Below are positions 57,601-64,000 of a stretch of 64,000 bases of DNA, in pieces (positions within the stretch are counted from its first letter, which is position 1; the number at the start of each line of letters is the position of its first letter). The stretch comes from Burhinus oedicnemus. Lineage: Eukaryota; Chordata; Aves; Charadriiformes; Burhinidae. The notes below the pieces were generated by a model. The model searched no databases, had not been told where the DNA came from, and saw only the letters and a program-made list of their open reading frames with translations. Location: positions 786,506 to 850,505 of the forward strand of contig VFFE01006671.1 of assembly GCA_008921705.1 (NCBI GenBank), in the 5' to 3' direction. The translations under genes and the position numbers were made by a program.

Positions 57601-57672
57601 ATGCTGGCGGCAGCCGCCGCCGTCCCCATGATCAGCTCCGTGCAGAAGCTGGTGCTGTACGAGACCAGGGCT
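57601..57672 (+). CDS. FIG4: FIG4 coding exon 1 (N-terminal 24 residues)
   Basis: FIG4 is the Sac-family PI(3,5)P2 5-phosphatase that works with PIKfyve and VAC14 on late endosomes and lysosomes. This exon encodes MLAAAAAVPM then ISSVQKLVLYETRA. The second part matches the human start (...PIISSVQKLVLYETRA), and the exon ends in the same phase (0) before donor GCT|GTAAGTAG. The ATG is in a strong context (GCCGCCGCCATGC). The residues before ISSVQ differ from human, with an Ala run. Only exon 1 lies in the window; I did not find exon 2 (expected to start near RYFLVGS) up to 64000. Confidence 0.95.
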
Positions 57673-57804
57673 GTAAGTAGCGTCTGCCCCGCCGCCGCCG
57701 CTCCCGGGGGGCCGGGAGGAGCCCCGCCTGGCGGCAGCGGGGTGGCAGCTGGGGCGGCGCGGGTGCTGCCGGCCGTGAGGCCGGGCGGTTCAGGCCCCGC
57801 AGCG

Positions 57805-57819
57805 CTGCTGCTGCTGCTG
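57805..57819 (+). repeat. (CTG)5 microsatellite
   Basis: Five CTG units just inside FIG4 intron 1, 133 nt after the exon 1 donor, within the CpG-rich block. Confidence 0.9.
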
Positions 57820-59370
57820 GTGTTCGCGCAGCGACCTGCTGGTTTTGCTCTGCGGCTCGTCTCGCTCAGCCGGGCTCACGGTGCTGACTCGTGCCGTGGT
57901 GAATTAAAACTGGACAGCCGAAGTTGCCCAGAATTAAGATTTTTAGTTAAGGATTTAAGCGGGATGGCTGAAGTGCTTGCCACCCCTGCCTGTCTGTTTA
58001 CTTTTTCTGAGAGATTTCAGTTCTCGTGTGGAGCAACTCCCAGAGTTTTCAGTCTGACCTCTGGAAGTACGCTGTTGAGGATTTTTAGCATTCCTTAACA
58101 CTCTGCTGCAGAAACCATAGGGATGTGCTCTTCACAGTACTCTTTGCCATGGGTGAAGGCGATGGGAGATTTGAGCGGTAATTGCTTCTTCAGCCATGTG
58201 ATGAGCATGCCATGGTGTGTGCGTCAGAATCCAGTTCTTGGTGTAAATAAACACAGTGGTAGTACCTCAGGTTATCATCCTGTAGCTCCCAGTAAAAGGT
58301 CTTTGTGTAGTTTCTCTAGATGTTTCATAGTATGTTGTTTTTTCAGTGGAGGTAGTTTTGGATAGAGTTAGGTACCATGGCTTTAAGCACAGCAGTTAGC
58401 TCCAGTTCTAGGTTCAGATGTTACCTGTAGTGATAACAGAAAGATAGTTTTTACACTGAAGTCAGTGTAGCCTCCTGAAAACATACCAAAATGGCAGAGT
58501 AAAACATGCAGAATTATTAGTACCAGTAAATGGAAAAATTGAGATTGCTGTTGCTTTCCAGGATGTTACTTGTTTTCACCTATGCCTACAGGAATTTTGA
58601 TGGCTGCCTTAATGCATCTTTCTCAGCATTGCTGGAAAACACTGTTGTTTTATTTTCAGCTAAATTATTGCTATATGGGAGGAGGGCAGTGGGGAAGTAT
58701 GATTCCTGAATCAGGTCCTGAATTACTGAATTTAGTTGTTCTTGGCTCACAACTCATGCTGCTTTTCAGGTAGCTGAGATTTGGCTTTTTGTGACTGGCA
58801 CGCATGGATATCTGGCTTAATTTTCTCTGAGCTTTAAGGCTCAGTTGCTGAGAGACAACCTGCTATTTACAGAGACGATATTACGCTTTAGGGTTCTGTC
58901 AGCCAGCTACAATTGTCTAGGCCTCTCCAGTTGATCCTTGGTGGTTCAGGAACCACGGTCTTTCACATCTGGCTAGTGGTAGCTGGCAGCATCTGCCCAA
59001 ATGGGCGGGCTTGCCCGAATACTTTGCTGTGTTTGGAATTCTATAAGGGGCAGATCCAGTAGTCCTGATCACTCCAGAAGGCAAGATCAGCCATGAGAGG
59101 TGGTGGTTTGTGGATCAGCACGTGCCTCTTGAAATGTCTCGGCTGAGTAATGGTGTCTCAAAGCTGTTAATTCAGTCACTTCTTGTGGGGGTTGTAAATG
59201 CGATATTTTCCCTGAATATGGTTATATGTTCTTACTAAAAAATAAAAAAGCATGCTATGCTACAATGAGTTGCAGTCCTTTGAGTTTTGAAATTAAAATT
59301 CTAGTCCTTTTTTCCCAAAGGAAAAATGCTATAGGAGTCATTTTGGAGTAAAACGGTTGATGCACTTCAT

Positions 59371-59990
59371 AAAATCACAGATTCATGTAGGTTGGAAGGG
59401 AATTCTGGAGATCATCTAGTCCAGCCCCCTGCTCAGAGCAGCTTCAGTGAAAGCATGATGTCAGGGCTGTGTCCAGTTGAGTTTTGAATATCTCCAAGTA
59501 TAGAGATTCTACAGCCTCTGCAGACAGCGTGTTCTAGTGCTTTTAAACCACCCTCGTGGTTTGAAAAAGAACCCCAAGGAGGGGTGGGCGGGGAAGAAAT
59601 TCCTTATATTAAGTTGGAATTTTGCATGTTTCAACTTGTATCTGTTGCATCTTGTCGATCCACTGTTCACCCCTCAGAAGACTTGGGCTCTGTCATGTCT
59701 ACACCTTCTCGTTAGATAGTTTTAGACAGCAGTAAGGTACTGCCAGAGCTTTCTGAAGGCTGAACAAACCCAGTTCTCTCAGTCTCGCCTAATGCATCAT
59801 GTGCTCTGTCCTCCTGATTGCCTTGGTAGCTCTCTGCTGGACTCACTCTGCTGTGTCAATGTCTGTCTTGTACTGGGGAGCCCAAAACTGGGCTTCAGAC
59901 TTGATCAGGTCACAGAGAATTTTAGAGGGAAATTTGCTGTTACAGCTGATTCAGTGTCACGTTGGGCTGCTGGCAGAAGTTCCCACTTCT
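59371..59990 (-). mobile_element. CR1 LINE 3' fragment in FIG4 intron 1
   Basis: It starts AAAATCACAGATTCATGTAG and GTTGGAAGGGAATTCTGGAG. It runs through AGATCATCTAGTCCAGCCCC and the antisense of the C-terminal coding region, ending after GGGGAGCCCAAAACTGGGCT. It is moderately diverged, with small insertions. Confidence 0.85.
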
Positions 59991-62900
59991 TCTCCCCAAG
60001 GTACTCCTCATGCAACCTCCTTTGCATAAAATCTCACAATCATGCAGTTGCCAGCTGTGACAGTTAGTCACTGATATGACGGAAGCATCATGCAGACATA
60101 AAATTGAATAGCTTTCTCCTGGTTCTGGTTACTCTTCTCATTTCCCTAAGGCCATACACTTGCTGGATACAACGTAAGCATGTGGAACCAGGGGTTATAG
60201 CAGATACGGGGTAACATGAAACTGTATCCTAAGATTCCTTGTGGAGACCTTGAGTGAGCAAGGAAGGGGTGACTTAAGTTGTCAGCAGTGGGAGAAACAC
60301 AGTAGAGTTTACACTGGTGGTAGTGCTTATTCCTGTAAAACCCCTCTGTGTTAAAGGAGGAAGAGATGAAATGGATGAGAAAGTGGGAATGGTTAGGGAG
60401 GGTTTTTTTGGTTGATTTTTTTTTTTTTTCCCCCCAGTTAAGAATACAGTAACATTATTTAAGTCAAACAGGAAAGGCTACGGTAGCGTTATTTCAGTCA
60501 AACAAGAAAGACTCCTAGAGATGAGGAGAACTGAATTCGCAGTGTCAATTGAAGCAACAGAGAGCAAAATTCTATATTTTCTATTGGTGTTTATATTTAG
60601 GGTGGTTGCTGAGACCTACCTTTTTAAACTGATGCTTTGGGTCAATAAATACCATGGAGGTGTGAATTGTATCTCCTGTTTGTCTTGGGAAGTTGAAGGC
60701 TTGTTTAGAAGTAGTCAGAAAAATGAACTGAAACAGTTGAATTCAGATCAATACCAATTATCTTTCATTTTATGCACGTATTTACTGCTGAAATGCACAC
60801 CAGAGGGCAGTAAAGGTATTTCAGCAATATGACTAATAAGAAACAAAAGATATTTTCCTCTCTCCTTCAGGAGAAGACAAAACTTCTGTGTATCCCCCAG
60901 TTGAAGCCCACCTGAAAGCTGTAGGTTAGTTCATTGGAAATTATCATTCCCCTGAGGTGGTGTGACATTGAACAAGTCAATTTGTGCCATCTCTATAGAG
61001 GCATATCGCTTGCCTATCTTTCAGGTTATTATGAGGCTTAATTAATATTATTTTATTCTAATCAGGTTCTTCTACAGTCTCCATCTCCACGGTATCCAAA
61101 TGACTTGCACAAGCTTATTAAGCACTGTGACTAGCATAATTACCTGTAGATGTTTCTGCCCTTTTCCCCAGGGAAAACTGTGTGGGTTTGGGTTTTTTTT
61201 GAAAATTTCATTTCTTCTAAAAATAATTCGAACGTTTTTATATTAATAAAAACAAGGTTTGCTTATTTAATGCTGAAGTTAGTCTGTGGTCAAATTGGAG
61301 AAACTTCAACGTGAAAGATGGTTTCACAGAAAAAGCTACAGAATTTTTACTGAATTATGAAGTGCACTGATTTATATAGATGGTTACCTGACACATTTAA
61401 AAAATGTTGAAAGTAGTGAACAATTTACTGTGCAACCATCAGCTATCAGTTTTTGAGCTAGAAGTGGCTGTGCTATTTGGTCTTTGTGGAATAGTTTCAT
61501 TAGCAGAAGGCAGCCCCTGTTGGCTGACTGTCCTATTCCCTCTGTAATGGCGTTCCAGGAATGGCAATGACGTAATGGAGCAGAGGATGGAGTTGGGACA
61601 AGAGAAGGAGTTTTGTGAAACTCAGGAGAGCACTATTTCTGTCTTAAATGTCTTGATATACTGCCAGATATATGGACAATAAAATAGAGAAACTTAACGG
61701 GTGTATATGGGATCCGAGACCATTTATAAGTACGGCAGATACTTGGTGGAATAGCAGCGATGAGAACACCACAAGTTTTGAAGGGTATGTGCTATTCAGG
61801 CAGAATGAAAATAAAGTTCAAAAGTGGTAGCACCACATTGCATGGGAAAGGTGTGCCTTCAAATGTCTGCCTAAGTTGTTTTGGTGACATATGTTTTATT
61901 TCTTTTGTCCTGTGTTGTCCTGGGTGTCATCATGTAGTCAGTAGATCAACAGGAGAGAAATACTCTAATAGATTTGGTTTTGTTGTGAATCCACTTTTCT
62001 GGATGGAATGGTAATGAGGGGATTGTGGATAAATGATCACAAACTGATGTATTTAAATGTAACGGAAGGATGAAGAAAAATAGGTACTTTCTATTGCTAT
62101 TTTTTATTTTCAAAATGAAGTTGGTTGTGGCCCTAAAACTAAATGAGTATTTTTCCTTGTTTAAAGTAAGAATTTACTTTATGAGTACAAATGTTGTGCA
62201 CGAGGGGTGGAGATAACACGAATAACAAGAATGAGGTTATGAAAAAGGGAACAATCAGTGTTGGGGTAGAAATAAAATTAAATATATTCAACACAAATTT
62301 GAAGATGTAGGCTTACTGAACAGTGGAATGACTGTAAATATTTTCAAGTTATTCAAGTCAAGGATGGTGCTGTGACTGGAACGTGATAAATGGAATTTAA
62401 TCCATTCTGAAGTCCTGTACGTAATTTTCTATAGGAAAGTAATTGGAAATCGAGGTAAACAACATAAAATGCAGTCTAGACTTAGATGCTATCAGACTTG
62501 CCTGGTTGTTTTGCACATCTTCATCTAAAAATTAGATGGCCTTATGCATTTAAACCAAATCTTTTACGGAGGTGCAGTGTGACAAGGAAAATCTCTGGCT
62601 TTGCTAATGGAAGAAAGGAGGTTAGTAGAGAAATTAGTGTGAAGTGAATAAGGAATTGTTTCACAGGGTTGATTTTTTTTTTTTTTCCCCCCAAGTAGTA
62701 GTTTTAGGACTGATATACTTCAGTATTTTCAGTAACGTTATTAGATCAAAACATGGGTCAGCTCTGATTAGTTTTGAAATATTGCCAATAATTAGGATAA
62801 TCAGAGCACAAGATAGCAAGAAATGATGACGACCCTTAGGAGTAGATAAATAATTTGAAATAGACTGGTATACTATGAAACTTCATGCACCTTAGGATAG

Positions 62901-64000
62901 ATTACACACCAATAAAAGTTTGTTGAGAGTTTATCAATTCAGAAGCAGTAGAGGAGGACAATGATCTGTGTGTTTTATCTGAAGAAGGGTTGGGAGGTTG
63001 AGCTGCTGATGAAGTACAACTCTGAAAAAGGCAGATGTGGTCTTTTGTGGTGTGGTCATTAATGAGAAATACTAATGTATCTCTGTAATGAGACCTTGTA
63101 TGGTATATTGTGTACACTTTCTGTCCATATTCATTTAAGAAATAAGACTTCAACCAGGAACAGGTCCAGTGAAGGTCTACTGAGGTAACATAGATACTAG
63201 AGATGTCTTGAGAGGCGCAAAGGGACAGCAGGATTTCTTTAGTCTATTGAAGTGAGTGCTGAAAAGGCATCCAGTTGTGTTTCTGAAAGCATTCCAGCAG
63301 AATAGATGTTAACGAGGGGAGAAATATTTGGCTAAAGGAAAAATGTATAGATTGGTGATTAATATATTTAGCTGAAAATTAGAAGGGAGAAGGGAGAATC
63401 CTGAGGAACACCTCAGTGGAGCAGCAAGAGCAAAGTCTGGTTTGGGACAAAAAAGCTTTGGTTCCCCTGGGGCAAAAGGGAATTACCGAATGCTGTGGCT
63501 TAAGGATGTAGAGTGGATATCCATTCCCGAGAGTGGTGCTTGGCAGGGTGCGTTATTAAAGTCTCTCATCTTGAAAGAGCTGCTTTTGAAGATTTTCAAC
63601 AGGTTACAGGAAGCAGACAGCAAGCCAACTGAATTTTTGCTATTTTCAGGTAGCACTCTTTGCCCCTTATCATCTCTTCCTTTCTTTGTGTCATTCTGCC
63701 AGTTTCTATGAGAGATGAAAGACAGATATTCCCTGAATTGCCGTAGGTTCTGTAGAAAGAAGGAACATTGCTGTACCTTACATCTAGGTGTAATTATTTT
63801 TCTCCCCTTCTTTGGTGTAGTAGAGAAAAAAAGCTGAACCTATACCTTTTTTAACCCTGTTTAGTATCTTGGTTTTGCCTTGAAGATTTCTGATCTACAA
63901 TCAAGTTCAGTACATATTAAAACTACCACAAAAATTTGAGGAAGAGGCTTTTTCTTGAATAGCTTTATGCCTGTTGTGAAGGAGGGTGGAGGTTTGATGG

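Larger units (their letters stand above)
57673..64000 (+). other. FIG4: FIG4 intron 1 (incomplete)
   Basis: More than 6.3 kb. It holds a (CTG)5 run at 57805-57819, the tail of the CpG island to about 57.9 kb, an antisense CR1 fragment at 59.4-60.0 kb, and T/C-rich tracts near 60410-60436 and 62670-62693. Open frames in it (for example 60521-60832 and 63442-63711) show no recognisable protein. I see no exon. Confidence 0.8.

Noticed and set aside
56853..57629. 258-codon minus-strand open frame across the CpG island
   Set aside because: Arg/Gly/Pro-rich translation typical of GC-rich DNA; it runs across the AK9 exon 1 donor and the FIG4 first exon and matches no protein.
57391..58098. 235-codon plus-strand frame containing FIG4 exon 1
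   Set aside because: It starts at GTG, not ATG, and reads through the FIG4 donor into intron 1. Only 57601-57672 is the real coding exon.
57673..64000. Search for FIG4 exon 2
   Set aside because: No stretch encoding the expected RYFLVGS-like start after an acceptor was found; the exon probably lies beyond the window.

Overview
This is vertebrate nuclear DNA, almost certainly from a bird. It has split genes with GT-AG introns, an AT-rich intronic background, many CR1 LINE copies (some ending in the ATTCTATG tail usual in birds), an ERVL-type solo LTR of avian type, and the AK9-FIG4 head-to-head gene order known from other amniotes. Nothing prokaryotic is present. I saw no tRNA, rRNA or CRISPR array. 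A 20-base run of N (19676-19695) is an assembly gap.

Minus strand, 1 to about 57.2 kb: the 5' part of adenylate kinase 9 (AK9). I placed one non-coding first exon and 24 coding exons from splice signals, unbroken reading phase and remembered similarity to human AK9. They join into 3155 nt of coding sequence (about 1,051 codons) and run off the left edge. The protein order is kinase unit 1 (P-loop GKPGSGKKT), an acidic stretch, a CPV...NP..Y module (module A), kinase unit 2 (P-loop GPPLSGRTT, where Arg replaces the expected Lys), a long acidic linker, a second CPV...NP..Y module (module B), and kinase unit 3 (P-loop GTHGAGKTT with an intact DGFPR). The rest of the protein lies left of the window.

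57.1-57.6 kb: a CpG-rich, apparently TATA-less bidirectional promoter. It holds a perfect RFX-type X-box close to AK9 exon 1, plus Sp1- and NRF1-like sites. Plus strand, 57601-57672: coding exon 1 of FIG4 (PI(3,5)P2 5-phosphatase), followed by more than 6.3 kb of intron 1; exon 2 was not found.

The introns carry CR1 insertions. There is a 1.9-kb copy with a broken reverse transcriptase frame at 2.5-4.4 kb, and a closely similar inverted copy at 6.5-7.3 kb. Shorter or older fragments lie at 36.3, 36.8, 40.0, 51.1, 51.8 and 59.4 kb. There is also a solo LTR at 29.65-30.17 kb, two weaker LTR-like candidates (24.7 and 47.0 kb), an isolated GC-rich block at 16.5 kb, and small simple repeats.

I see no undescribed multi-gene system. 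The points most worth checking are the X-box in the shared promoter, the graded decay of nucleotide-kinase motifs across the three AK9 units, and the YHS-like modules placed before kinase units 2 and 3.
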